A stretch of DNA of 64,000 bases from NCBI GenBank assembly GCA_958295695.1, contig OY282363.1, positions 2,050,225-2,114,224 on the forward strand, written 5' to 3'. Within the stretch, counting starts at the first letter, position 1. Each line of letters begins with the position of its first letter. Origin of the DNA: an uncultured Alphaproteobacteria bacterium. Lineage in GTDB: Bacteria > Pseudomonadota > Alphaproteobacteria > SP197. This document shows, piece after piece, positions 26,540 through 34,336 of the stretch. The notes under the pieces are model-generated. The model was not told the origin of the DNA, made no database searches, and was given only the letters and a program-made list of their open reading frames with translations. The translations under genes and the position numbers were made by a program.

Positions 26540-27196
26540 ATGGACGGCGTCCACGACATGGGCGGCATGCACGGCTTCGGCGGGATCGCGCGCGAGGAGG
26601 ACGAACCGGTCTTTCACGCCGAATGGGAGCGCCGGGCGTTCGGAATCGCGTTCTTCGCCGGCTCGCGCATCGGCGTCAACGGCGACCGGTTCCGCCACGC
26701 CATCGAACGGTTGCCGGCCGACGTCTATCTCTCCGCCGGCTACTACGAGAGATGGATGCTGGCGCTTCAGATGCTGCTCGAGGAGACCGGAACCCTGGCG
26801 GCCGGCGAGATCGAGGCGCGCATGGCCGGATCGCGGCCTCGGAGACCGCCGATGGGCGAGCCGGACGCCGAACGGGCGGTCCGGTCCGGCAAGTCCAGCC
26901 GGCGCGACGGCGATGGAACGCCCGCCCGTTTCCGGGAAGGCGACAGGGTCCGCACGAACAACGACCACCCGCCCGGCCACACCCGCCTGCCGCGCTACGC
27001 CATGGGGCGCGTGGGAACCGTCGTGAAGAACCGCGGCGTCTTCAAGTTCCCCGACGCCAGCGCGCGCGACGCGGGCGAGTGTCCGCGGCACTGCTATTCC
27101 GTGCGGTTCGAGGCGGCCGAGCTCTGGGGCCGCGACGGCCATGGGCGCGACGCGGCGATCCTGGATCTCTGGGAGAGCTATCTGCAAGCGCCATGA
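26540..27196 (+). CDS. nthB: Nitrile hydratase beta subunit
   Basis: A 218-residue protein with both parts of the NHase beta subunit. The N-terminal helical domain starts MDGVHDMGGMHGFG and includes EPVFHAEWERRAFG and LSAGYYERWMLALQ; the C-terminal SH3-like barrel contains GDRVRTNNDHPPGHTRLPRY and the CYSVRFEAAELWG region. NHase hydrates nitriles to amides using an alpha subunit that holds Fe or Co. No alpha subunit gene is present in the window; the accessory gene follows directly with an ATGA overlap. Confidence 0.88.
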   Translation: MDGVHDMGGMHGFGGIAREEDEPVFHAEWERRAFGIAFFAGSRIGVNGDRFRHAIERLPADVYLSAGYYERWMLALQMLLEETGTLAAGEIEARMAGSRPRRPPMGEPDAERAVRSGKSSRRDGDGTPARFREGDRVRTNNDHPPGHTRLPRYAMGRVGTVVKNRGVFKFPDASARDAGECPRHCYSVRFEAAELWGRDGHGRDAAILDLWESYLQAP

Positions 27197-27567
27197 AAGA
27201 GACCGCCGCGACACCGCCGCGACCCATCCTGGAGACGTCGCCCGACGACGGCTCCGATCCCGTCTTCGAGGAGCCGTGGCAAGCCAGGATCTTCGCGCTG
27301 GTCTGCCGGATGCACATGGACGGCCATTGCTCCTGGGACGACTTCAAGGCGTTGCTGATCGACGAGATCGAGGCCAACGGCTCCGAGGACGGCGGCGACT
27401 ACTACGAACGCTGGTTGAGCGCCGCCGAACGCCTGACGACCGCCAAGGGCCTGACCGACCGGGCGGCCCTCTCCTCGCGCAAGGAGCATCTGGCGCGTCA
27501 TCCGCCCCATCCGACCGCCGCGGCGCCCGGCCCCATCGCCGTCGACCCCGCCGCAAGACGGGAATGA
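27193..27567 (+). CDS. Nitrile hydratase accessory/activator-like protein
   Basis: A 124-residue protein homologous to the N-terminal helical domain of the NHase beta subunit (DPVFEEPWQARIFALV, YYERWLSAAERL), as is known for the Co-type activator/accessory proteins that load metal into the alpha subunit. Its start overlaps the nthB stop (ATGA at 27193-27196), so the two are translationally coupled. The tail is Pro/His-rich (LARHPPHPTAAAPGP). It could also be a truncated beta paralogue. Confidence 0.75.
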   Translation: MKETAATPPRPILETSPDDGSDPVFEEPWQARIFALVCRMHMDGHCSWDDFKALLIDEIEANGSEDGGDYYERWLSAAERLTTAKGLTDRAALSSRKEHLARHPPHPTAAAPGPIAVDPAARRE

Positions 27568-27646
27568 ACCTCCGGCCCGGCGGCGTCCGTATCCCAGGGC
27601 CCTCGCAATTGGGGTTTGGCGGAAACGGGAAACCCTCACCCCGATT

Positions 27647-27707
27647 GGGTCCCGAAGGCGCCGTATCGAGAGCCTGCCCCGAACCTGTCGAAGGGGACGC
27701 CCCCTTC
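27647..27707 (+). repeat. Dispersed intergenic repeat, copy 1 (CPEPVEG type)
   Basis: CGTATCGAGAGCCTGCCCCG followed by AACCTGTCGAAGGGG lies between the nitrile hydratase accessory gene and the FAD oxidase gene. A near copy in opposite orientation is at 42938-42989. The right part forms a perfect 7-bp hairpin, GAAGGGG / CCCCTTC (27690-27707). This is the repeat that, when read through, gives the well-known CPEPVEG or STGSGQA peptides in many proteobacterial genomes. Confidence 0.75.
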
Positions 27708-27818
27708 GGAGGCGCCTCGGAACGAGGGAAGCATCGGGCCCCGGCCAGATGCGGCGGCGGCGCTCCGCATGGACGGCCGCGGCGGCGCATGGGAATGTCC
27801 GAACGGGAGGCGGGAACG

Positions 27819-29201
27819 ATGCGCAGCGTCTGGCTCACCGAAGCGCTGAAGGCCGACCGCGGGGCGGCGGCCACGCCGCTCGACGGCGACCTCAAGGTGG
27901 ATGTCGCCATCGTCGGCGGCGGCTACACCGGCCTCTGGACGGCGATCGAGCTCAAGTCGCGCGATCCCTCGCTCGACGTCGCCGTCATCGAGCGCGATGT
28001 CTGCGGCGCCGGCGGCAGCGGCGCGAACGCCGGCTTCGCGCTGCCGATGTGGCTGCAGCTCCCGACCCTCGAGCGGATGAGCGACACGGCGCGGGCGCTC
28101 CACATCGGCCGCGCCTCGATCCAGGCCATCGACGACATCAGGACCGTGAGCGCCGAGCACGGCATCGACGCCCAGTTCAGCGCGGCGAACACGCTGTGGG
28201 GCGCGACCTGCGAGAGGCAGTCCGGCCACTGGGACAGGATGATGACGCTGATGGAAGCCTTCCAGGTCCACAGCTACAAGCTGCTGGACCGCGACCAGAT
28301 CCGGGAGGCGACCGGCAGCGACGCGCCGGTCGCCGGCGTGATCGACACCGCCAGCGCGATGATCCACCCCGGCCATCTGGTGCGCGGGCTGCGTCGCGTC
28401 GCGCTCTCGAAGGGCGTGCGGGTCCATGAGAACACGGCCATGACCGCGCTCGGCAGAACGTCGCCGCCCACCGTGACGACGCCGCGGGGCAGGGTGACGG
28501 CGCGCAAGGTCGTCCTGGCGCTCTACGGCTGGTCGCTCTCGATCCCCGAGCTCCGGTCGAGCGCCATGGTGATGTTCACCGACGCGGCCATGACGAAGCC
28601 GATCCCCGGGAAACTCGAGGAGATCGGGTTCCGAAACGCGCCGGGGCTCACCGATTCGCGCACCTTCGTCGAGTCCTGCCGACCGACCGCCGACGGCCGC
28701 GTGATGTGGACCAAGTCGGGCGGCTGGCTGCCCTATGGCGACCGGCTGGACGCCTGCTACCGCCGCACCTTCCGCTCCGAGGACGAGCTGCGCGACGTCA
28801 TGGCCGCCTATCATCCAAGTCTCCGCGACGTCGCCATCGAGGGCGCGTGGTGCGGCCCGATCGACCGGACGATGAACGGCCTGCCGATCTTCGGGCGCTT
28901 GCCGACCTGCCGCGACATCGTCTTCGGCTACGGCTATTCGGGCGCCGGCGTCGCGCCCTCGCGCGTGGGAAGCCACATCCTGGCCTCGCTGGTCCAGGAC
29001 CTCGACGACGCATGGACCCGGAGCCCCCTGGTCCGCCCGCTCGACCGCTCGTTCCCGCCCGAACCGCTCCGCTGGATCGGCGGGCAGTTCGTCAAGGCGG
29101 CCATCGCGCGCAAGGACCGCCACGACCACGAGGGCCGCGATGTCGGCCCCATCGCCAGATTCTGGCTCCGGTTCAAGCCCGCGAGCTACAAGCCGAGCTA
29201 G
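27819..29201 (+). CDS. FAD-dependent amine oxidase, DadA/PuuB-like
   Basis: A 460-residue DAO-family flavoprotein. ATG 27819 is preferred over 27789 and 27795 because a GGGAGG ribosome site ends 8 bases before it. The dinucleotide motif is VAIVGGGYTGLWTAIEL, then GAGGSGANAGFALP, and the C-terminal FAD contact is FGYGYSGAGVAPS. The pattern is that of gamma-glutamylputrescine oxidoreductase and related secondary-amine oxidases. The substrate is unknown. The nearby methyltransferase and choline-kinase-like genes hint at N-methylated amines. Confidence 0.82.
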   Translation: MRSVWLTEALKADRGAAATPLDGDLKVDVAIVGGGYTGLWTAIELKSRDPSLDVAVIERDVCGAGGSGANAGFALPMWLQLPTLERMSDTARALHIGRASIQAIDDIRTVSAEHGIDAQFSAANTLWGATCERQSGHWDRMMTLMEAFQVHSYKLLDRDQIREATGSDAPVAGVIDTASAMIHPGHLVRGLRRVALSKGVRVHENTAMTALGRTSPPTVTTPRGRVTARKVVLALYGWSLSIPELRSSAMVMFTDAAMTKPIPGKLEEIGFRNAPGLTDSRTFVESCRPTADGRVMWTKSGGWLPYGDRLDACYRRTFRSEDELRDVMAAYHPSLRDVAIEGAWCGPIDRTMNGLPIFGRLPTCRDIVFGYGYSGAGVAPSRVGSHILASLVQDLDDAWTRSPLVRPLDRSFPPEPLRWIGGQFVKAAIARKDRHDHEGRDVGPIARFWLRFKPASYKPS

Positions 29202-29252
29202 AGTTTGTCGAGAATTGGGGTTCCCCCGTGGGCAAGGATACCCGGCAAACCC

Positions 29253-29975
29253 CTAGCGCGGGTCCGTCCCCGGGGTCCCGGCGCGTCCGCCCGGGGCGAG
29301 CTTCACGCCGCCCCCGACCCGGCCATCGGAAACCTCCGGGGTGACGATGCCGCCGGAGATCACCAGCTTGATGCCCTGTTCGACCGTCATCTTCAGGAAA
29401 ATGACGTCCTTCCTCGGCAGGAAGAGAAGATATCCCGAGGTCGGGTTGGGCGTCGTCGGCAGGAAGACGTTGACCACTTCGTTCTGGATGGCGTCCTGCA
29501 CCTCTCCCCTGGTCGTGCCCGTCGCGAAGCCCAGGGCCCAGCAGCCCTGGCGCGGATAGGGGATGAGGACGACGTCGCGGAAGGCCCTGGAGCTCTGGGA
29601 GAACACGGTCTCGAAGATCTGCTTGAGCGCCGAGTAGACGGACCGGACGACCGGCATGCGGTCGAGGAGGTTCTCGCCGATCCGCACCACGGTGCGGCCG
29701 ACCAGTCCCGTCGCGATCCAGCCGATGAGGGCGATCGCGACGACGAAGATCAGGACGCCTATGCCGGGCACCGCGAACGGCAGGTAGGTTTCCGGATTGT
29801 AGCGCTCGCCGAGCAGCGGCAGGACATTCTCGTCGATGAAGCCGACGACGAAGGTGACGAGATAGACCGTCAGGGCGATGGGCGCCACGACGATGATGCC
29901 GGTGATGAAGTAGTTCCTGAGACGCGCCCAGAGGCTGCGTCTCGGCCGTTCGTGCGTTTCTCCGACGTGGTCCAT
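29253..29975 (-). CDS. DUF502 family membrane protein
   Basis: A 240-residue protein with two strong membrane helices (FITGIIVVAPIALTVYLVTF and VLIFVVAIALIGWIATGLVG) and the DUF502 core (LLDRMPVVRSVYSALKQIFET, then LIPYPRQGCWALGF and VFLPTTPNPTSGYLLF). The C-terminus is basic, Gly-rich and probably cytoplasmic. The family function is not established. It converges on the FAD oxidase gene and has no evident operon partner. Confidence 0.85.
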   Translation of the reverse strand: MDHVGETHERPRRSLWARLRNYFITGIIVVAPIALTVYLVTFVVGFIDENVLPLLGERYNPETYLPFAVPGIGVLIFVVAIALIGWIATGLVGRTVVRIGENLLDRMPVVRSVYSALKQIFETVFSQSSRAFRDVVLIPYPRQGCWALGFATGTTRGEVQDAIQNEVVNVFLPTTPNPTSGYLLFLPRKDVIFLKMTVEQGIKLVISGGIVTPEVSDGRVGGGVKLAPGGRAGTPGTDPR

Positions 29976-30379
29976 CGGCGCCTCCTCCCGGGGCCGGCCG
30001 CGTCTCCGGCCCGCCCGCGCCTTATGGACCCGGCCCCGGATCGCGGCAAGGCGCCGCGTCCGGCGCGTTCGGACATGAAGGGCGCGGCAATCGGGAACGG
30101 CCGCCCGGACGGGAGAAGACCGCCATCGGGCGCCCTGTCGGCTTCATCTCGTCAAACTCGCATCGGGTCCACCGACCGGACCCCTCCGGCGTCGCCGCCA
30201 CGGTACAAGGCGAGTGCGCTCAGTCGGGCGTACAAGTCTCAAAAACGTAGAAGACCGACGGCGGACTCCCAAGAACGAGCCGACGTACTTGCCGTCGGTC
30301 TTGGCGCCCGCTCCGGCGACAGTCTCCGATTTGCCGCCCGCGTTCAATCCCCGGCGCGCCGTCGGCTCCGGCCGGGACT
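29976..30379. other. 404-bp intergenic region without a supported gene
   Basis: Lies between the start of the DUF502 gene and the end of hddC. It should hold the DUF502 promoter on the left and the 3' end of the glycan operon on the right. The only structure I see is the inverted repeat at 30253-30300; no reading frame shows a recognisable protein. Confidence 0.5.
30253..30300 (-). terminator. Inverted repeat downstream of the glycan operon
   Basis: GACCGACGGC (30253-30262) and GCCGTCGGTC (30291-30300) are perfect 10-bp arms with a 28-base loop. Read leftward, the direction of the operon, the second arm is followed by TTCTACGTTTTTG, a short T-rich run. It lies about 80 bases past the hddC stop. 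The long loop makes the terminator call tentative. Confidence 0.4.
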
Positions 30380-31072
30380 TCACCGTTCGACTCCCGCTAT
30401 CTCCCTCCCGGCGCGGGCGTAATCTTCCGGGACGCCGATATCGATGAAACGGCCCTCCGACACGAACACGCGAAACGGGCGGCGGCTCACCGCTTCGGCG
30501 AGAAAATCTGTCTCGAGGGAAAACGGCAGGCCGGGCGGGAACCCGTCGAGGATGCCGGTCGGAAGCAGGTAGTGTCCGGCGCTGATCAACCCCGGACCCG
30601 GCGCGCCCTTTTCCGTCAAGCCGGAAACATGCCCGTCCCTCGTCTCGATCCGCCCGTAGCGCGCGGTGTCGGACATCTCGCGCGCCACGACGACCGGCGT
30701 CCGTTCTCGTCGCCACAGCGCTTCCACGCCCGCGGCGTCGAAGTCGAGGAAGGTGTCGCCGTTGAGCACGAGCGCGTGATCGTCCCGGCACCTCGCCAGG
30801 GCCAGCCGGGCGCCGCCGCCCGTGCCGAGGGGCGCTCGTTCGATTTCGTGGACCAGCTCCATGCCGGCGAACCGGCGTCCGAAATGTCCGACCACCTTGT
30901 CGGCCATGTAACCGAGCGACAGAATCGCGCGACGAAAACCCTTTCCGCCCAGGCTCGCCAGCACGATCTCGAGAAACGGCCTCCCCGCGACCGGGGCCAT
31001 CGCTTTCGGCAGATCCGGCACGGCCCGTCTCAGGCGCTCGCCCCGTCCTCCGGCCAGGATGACGGCCTCCAT
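30380..31072 (-). CDS. hddC: D-glycero-alpha-D-manno-heptose 1-phosphate guanylyltransferase HddC
   Basis: A 230-residue nucleotidyltransferase beginning MEAVILAGGRGERLR, the GTP/Mg signature of sugar-phosphate nucleotidyltransferases. It continues with LPKAMAPVAGRPFLE, GTGGGARLAL, VLNGDTFLDFD and the C-terminal RFIDIGVPEDYARA. These match HddC, which makes GDP-D-glycero-alpha-D-manno-heptose. A GTG lies directly before the ATG at 31072; I chose ATG. It is the last gene of the leftward glycan operon, after hddA. A mannose or glucose 1-phosphate specificity cannot be excluded from sequence alone. Confidence 0.82.
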   Translation of the reverse strand: MEAVILAGGRGERLRRAVPDLPKAMAPVAGRPFLEIVLASLGGKGFRRAILSLGYMADKVVGHFGRRFAGMELVHEIERAPLGTGGGARLALARCRDDHALVLNGDTFLDFDAAGVEALWRRERTPVVVAREMSDTARYGRIETRDGHVSGLTEKGAPGPGLISAGHYLLPTGILDGFPPGLPFSLETDFLAEAVSRRPFRVFVSEGRFIDIGVPEDYARAGREIAGVER

Positions 31073-31178
31073 CACCCACCGGACCTCTCCGGCCGGGCCG
31101 GCCGGCGGTCGCGCCGGAAGGGTCCCGCGGCCTTTCCGCCCATCGAATCCAAGCCGCGATCCTCCCGCCCCGCGCTTC

Positions 31179-32246
31179 CTACACGATCCACGCCTGGGAG
31201 CCGTGTTTGGTGAAGTGGCAGTTGCCGACCCGGCCGCCGAAACGGTTCAGCGTCCGGATCACGTCCATGCGCCTGTCGGGCCGGACGAAGAACAGCATGA
31301 AGCCGCCGCCGCCGGCGCCCGAGAGCTTGCCGGCCAACGCGCCCGAGCCGAGCGCCGCGTCGTAGATCTCGTCGATGCGGGGATTGGAGACCGCGGCGGC
31401 CGAGCGCTTCTTGTTGTCCCACCCCTTCCGGAGAGAGTCCACGATTGCGGAAAAGTCGCCCCTGATGAGGGCGTCCTTCATCGTCGACGCCTCGCTCTTG
31501 ATCGCATGCATCGCCTCCAGGACCGCGGTTTCGCCACCGGCCACGCCGCTGCTCTGGCTGGAGATGATCCTGCTGGATTCGCGGGAGGTTCCCGTATGGA
31601 ACAGTATCAGGGACGCCTCGAGTTCGCAGACGATCCAGTTCTTGATGCGCAGGGAATTCACGATTGTCCGTCCATCGGAGCGGAAGTCGATAAAGTTGAA
31701 TCCGCCGAACGAAGCGGAAAACTGGTCCTGCTTCCCCCCCGCCAAACCGCAATCGACGCGCTCTATCCTGAACGCCATGTCGGCGATCGCATAGTCGTCC
31801 AGCGGCAGCCGCAGGAGCTCGGCGAACGCCCGGATCATGGCCACGACCAGCGTCGACGACGACCCGAGGCCCGAACCGACGGGAGCGTCGCAATACGTGG
31901 TCAGATTGAGCGGGAACGGCGCTCCGTCGTTGTATTCGGCCATCATCTCGCGATAGACCGACTTGTGCAGGTCGAGGTTTCCATCGATTTCCAGCGGACC
32001 GGAAACGCCCGTCGTCGTTTCCACCCGCAGATCGGCGGCCGAGAACCGGACGCTGGGTTCGTCCCACGCCTCGATCGTGGCGTATGCGTAGCGGTCGATG
32101 GTGGCGTTGAGAACGCAGCCGCCATAGGTCTCGTAGTAGGACGGAATATCGGTGCCGCCGCCCGCGAGGCCGAGGCGCAGGGGCGCGCGGGCGCGAACGA
32201 CGACCGGGCCGGGAGACGGCCGGCGGCCGGTCCATGAGGCGGCCAT
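31179..32246 (-). CDS. hddA: D-glycero-alpha-D-manno-heptose 7-phosphate kinase HddA
   Basis: A 355-residue GHMP kinase. It has the N-terminal RARAPLRLGLAGGGTDIPSY, the ATP loop PVGSGLGSSSTLVVA, the GLAGGKQDQFSASFGGFNF motif and the C-terminal LSGAGGGGFMLFF. All are characteristic of HddA, which phosphorylates heptose 7-phosphate at C1 in the GDP-heptose route. The gene starts 6 bases after the GDP-sugar dehydratase stop and is followed by hddC. The phosphoheptose isomerase (gmhA) and phosphatase (gmhB) of the route are not in the window. Confidence 0.87.
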   Translation of the reverse strand: MAASWTGRRPSPGPVVVRARAPLRLGLAGGGTDIPSYYETYGGCVLNATIDRYAYATIEAWDEPSVRFSAADLRVETTTGVSGPLEIDGNLDLHKSVYREMMAEYNDGAPFPLNLTTYCDAPVGSGLGSSSTLVVAMIRAFAELLRLPLDDYAIADMAFRIERVDCGLAGGKQDQFSASFGGFNFIDFRSDGRTIVNSLRIKNWIVCELEASLILFHTGTSRESSRIISSQSSGVAGGETAVLEAMHAIKSEASTMKDALIRGDFSAIVDSLRKGWDNKKRSAAAVSNPRIDEIYDAALGSGALAGKLSGAGGGGFMLFFVRPDRRMDVIRTLNRFGGRVGNCHFTKHGSQAWIV

Positions 32247-32252
32247 GCGTCC

Positions 32253-33263
32253 CTACCTCGTCGGGAACTGCCCGCCGGCCCGAACCCGGTCGCGCCAGTA
32301 CTGCAAAAGATCGGACATCGTCCGTTCGAAGGGGATTCGCGGTTTCCAGCCGGTCACGCGGCCGAATTTCTCCGTTGTCGGGATCTGGAGATCCGCGTCG
32401 ATGGGACGCAGCCGGTCGGGATCGACCTCGATCCCGATGTTCTTCACCGCGGACATGGAGAGCAGGGTCTCCAGCATCTCGCCGACCGTGCAGCTGTATG
32501 CGCCGCCGATGTTGTAGTACGCCCCCGGAATGGGGTTCACCGTCACGAGCATGTGATACGCCCGGACCGCGTCCCGCACATCGGCGAATGTGCGGAGCGA
32601 GTCGAGGTTTCCCACCTTGACGACCGGTGGAACGAGCTCCGCCTCGATCATCGCGATCTGCTTGGCGAAGGTCGATTCGGCGAACACGTCGCCCCGGCGC
32701 GGGCCGGTATGCGTGAACATGCGGGTGGTCATCGTCGCCATCCCGTACGCCTCCGCGTAGAACCGCCCGATCAGGTCCGCGCCGACCTTGGAGATCGCAT
32801 AGGGCGACGCCGGATGGAATGTGCACTCCTCGTCGATCGGCAGCTTTTCCTTCGGAACGCGGCCGAAAACTTCCGACGACGAGCACACGTGGATGACGGC
32901 CTTGCCGCCATGCCTTCGCAACGCTTCGAGCACATGCGCCGTGCCCTGGACGTTGGTCTCGAGCGTATCCAGGGGAGAGTCGAAACTCGTCCTCGGGTAG
33001 CTTTGGGCGGCCAGGTGGAAGACGTAATCCGGGTTGGCGCTCTCCACCGCCTCCTGAATCGACAGATAATCGCGCAGGTCCCCGTAAAGAAGATGGAGGC
33101 GGTCGGCGGAATTGATCCTCGGAACCAGATGGGAAATGTTGTCGAGAGGACTGCGCCATCGCGCCAGACCGTAAATGTCCCAGTCCGTGTGCTCGAGCAG
33201 ATAGTCGGCGAGGTGGGAGCCGACCATGCCCGTGACCCCCGTGATGAAGGCGCGTTCAGGCAA
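32253..33263 (-). CDS. GDP-sugar 4,6-dehydratase, Gmd/DmhA-like (extended SDR)
   Basis: A 336-residue NAD(P)-dependent dehydratase. The Rossmann motif is TGVTGMVGSHLADYL; the catalytic Ser and Tyr-x3-Lys are in HVCSSSEVFG and SPYAISKVG. The pattern RTFADVRDAVRAYHML is that of GDP-mannose 4,6-dehydratases. In Yersinia and Campylobacter a relative (DmhA) acts on GDP-mannoheptose made by HddA/HddC. Its position directly upstream of hddA suggests the same substrate here, giving GDP-6-deoxy-4-keto-heptose. GDP-mannose remains an alternative. It overlaps the reductase gene by 8 bp. Confidence 0.82.
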   Translation of the reverse strand: MPERAFITGVTGMVGSHLADYLLEHTDWDIYGLARWRSPLDNISHLVPRINSADRLHLLYGDLRDYLSIQEAVESANPDYVFHLAAQSYPRTSFDSPLDTLETNVQGTAHVLEALRRHGGKAVIHVCSSSEVFGRVPKEKLPIDEECTFHPASPYAISKVGADLIGRFYAEAYGMATMTTRMFTHTGPRRGDVFAESTFAKQIAMIEAELVPPVVKVGNLDSLRTFADVRDAVRAYHMLVTVNPIPGAYYNIGGAYSCTVGEMLETLLSMSAVKNIGIEVDPDRLRPIDADLQIPTTEKFGRVTGWKPRIPFERTMSDLLQYWRDRVRAGGQFPTR

Positions 33264-34113
33264 GCGTTTCCCTCCCCCGGCCGAACTCGAGAGCGACAGC
33301 CTCGCGCAGGGAGTTCGGGGCGCGCCCGAGCAACGAGGCCAGAACCGGCGACACCATCTCGATGGTTCTCGGTCGGTCGCGGAAAAAGCCGGACGCGGGC
33401 TCGGCCCGACGGAACCGCAGACCCGGCAAGCCCCCCTCCCTCAGGATCTCCGCGAATTCGGGGCGGTCGACGACGTCCGGCCCGCCGAAATTGATGGCCC
33501 CGTGAGGGAACTCGTCCCAGCGCCGGGCGAGCGCGAGCGCGCCTTCCACGACGTCGTCCCGGTGCACGACGGAACGGCGGAACGGGTGGAACAGTCCCGC
33601 CTCCTCGCGGCGCTCCGCGCAACCGCGAAGGTACATGGTGAACCTGTCGTCGCGCGAGAAGACGAGGGACAACCGAATCGTCTTGAAGGCGGGATCCGCC
33701 ATGAAGCGGGTTTCCACCTCGTACTTCATGGCCGCATAGTCGCCGACGGGATCGCACGGCGACGACTCGTCGAACTCCTCCGTCTTTTCGCCGTAGACCG
33801 TGTCGCTCGAAAAGAAAACGACCCTTGCGCCTCGCGAAAGAAAACCGGATACGGCCGCGGACGTTCCCGCCACGTTGATCGCCCTCGCGCGCCGGCGCTC
33901 GCGGGCGCAGACATCCGGCGCGGAGATGCCGGCGGTCATGAACACCGTGTCGTCGGCCGCGACCGCGCCGTAATCGAAGTCGCCGGGCGCCTCGAGCCGC
34001 AACGGAAGGAACCCCTTGTCCGTTCTCGACGTCCCCTTCGCGGCGCCGCGCGCCGACGCCGAGGCGTGGAGGGGTTGGCCCAGATAACCTGTCGCTCCCG
34101 CCACCAGAATCAT
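33256..34113 (-). CDS. NAD-dependent sugar reductase/epimerase (RmlD/DmhB-like)
   Basis: A 285-residue extended SDR protein. The Rossmann motif MILVAGATGYLGQPL stands at the very start, Ser-Asp-Thr in VFFSSDTVYG and a catalytic Tyr-x3-Lys in DYAAMKYEVE (Tyr, then Lys four residues later). It probably reduces the 4-keto sugar produced by the adjacent dehydratase, as DmhB or Rmd do. The 8-bp overlap with the dehydratase gene supports joint function. The N-terminal third, after the Rossmann motif, is more diverged than usual. Confidence 0.72.
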   Translation of the reverse strand: MILVAGATGYLGQPLHASASARGAAKGTSRTDKGFLPLRLEAPGDFDYGAVAADDTVFMTAGISAPDVCARERRRARAINVAGTSAAVSGFLSRGARVVFFSSDTVYGEKTEEFDESSPCDPVGDYAAMKYEVETRFMADPAFKTIRLSLVFSRDDRFTMYLRGCAERREEAGLFHPFRRSVVHRDDVVEGALALARRWDEFPHGAINFGGPDVVDRPEFAEILREGGLPGLRFRRAEPASGFFRDRPRTIEMVSPVLASLLGRAPNSLREAVALEFGRGRETLA

Positions 34114-34336
34114 CGCGACCCCGGCGGAACGAAAGCGCCGCCTCCAACCGCGATGTCCCCGAACGCGACGCGGACCCCGCCGACGCGATGTTGGACACCT
34201 GTCCACGCCGAAGGATACGGACCATCCGGGGCGGCGGTCTTCGACTCGCTTCGCTTCATGCCGATCTCCCGCGGGACGCGCCCGGCGACGCCAAGACGGA
34301 CGACGCCACGCCGATACATACGATGCACGGGCCGAG

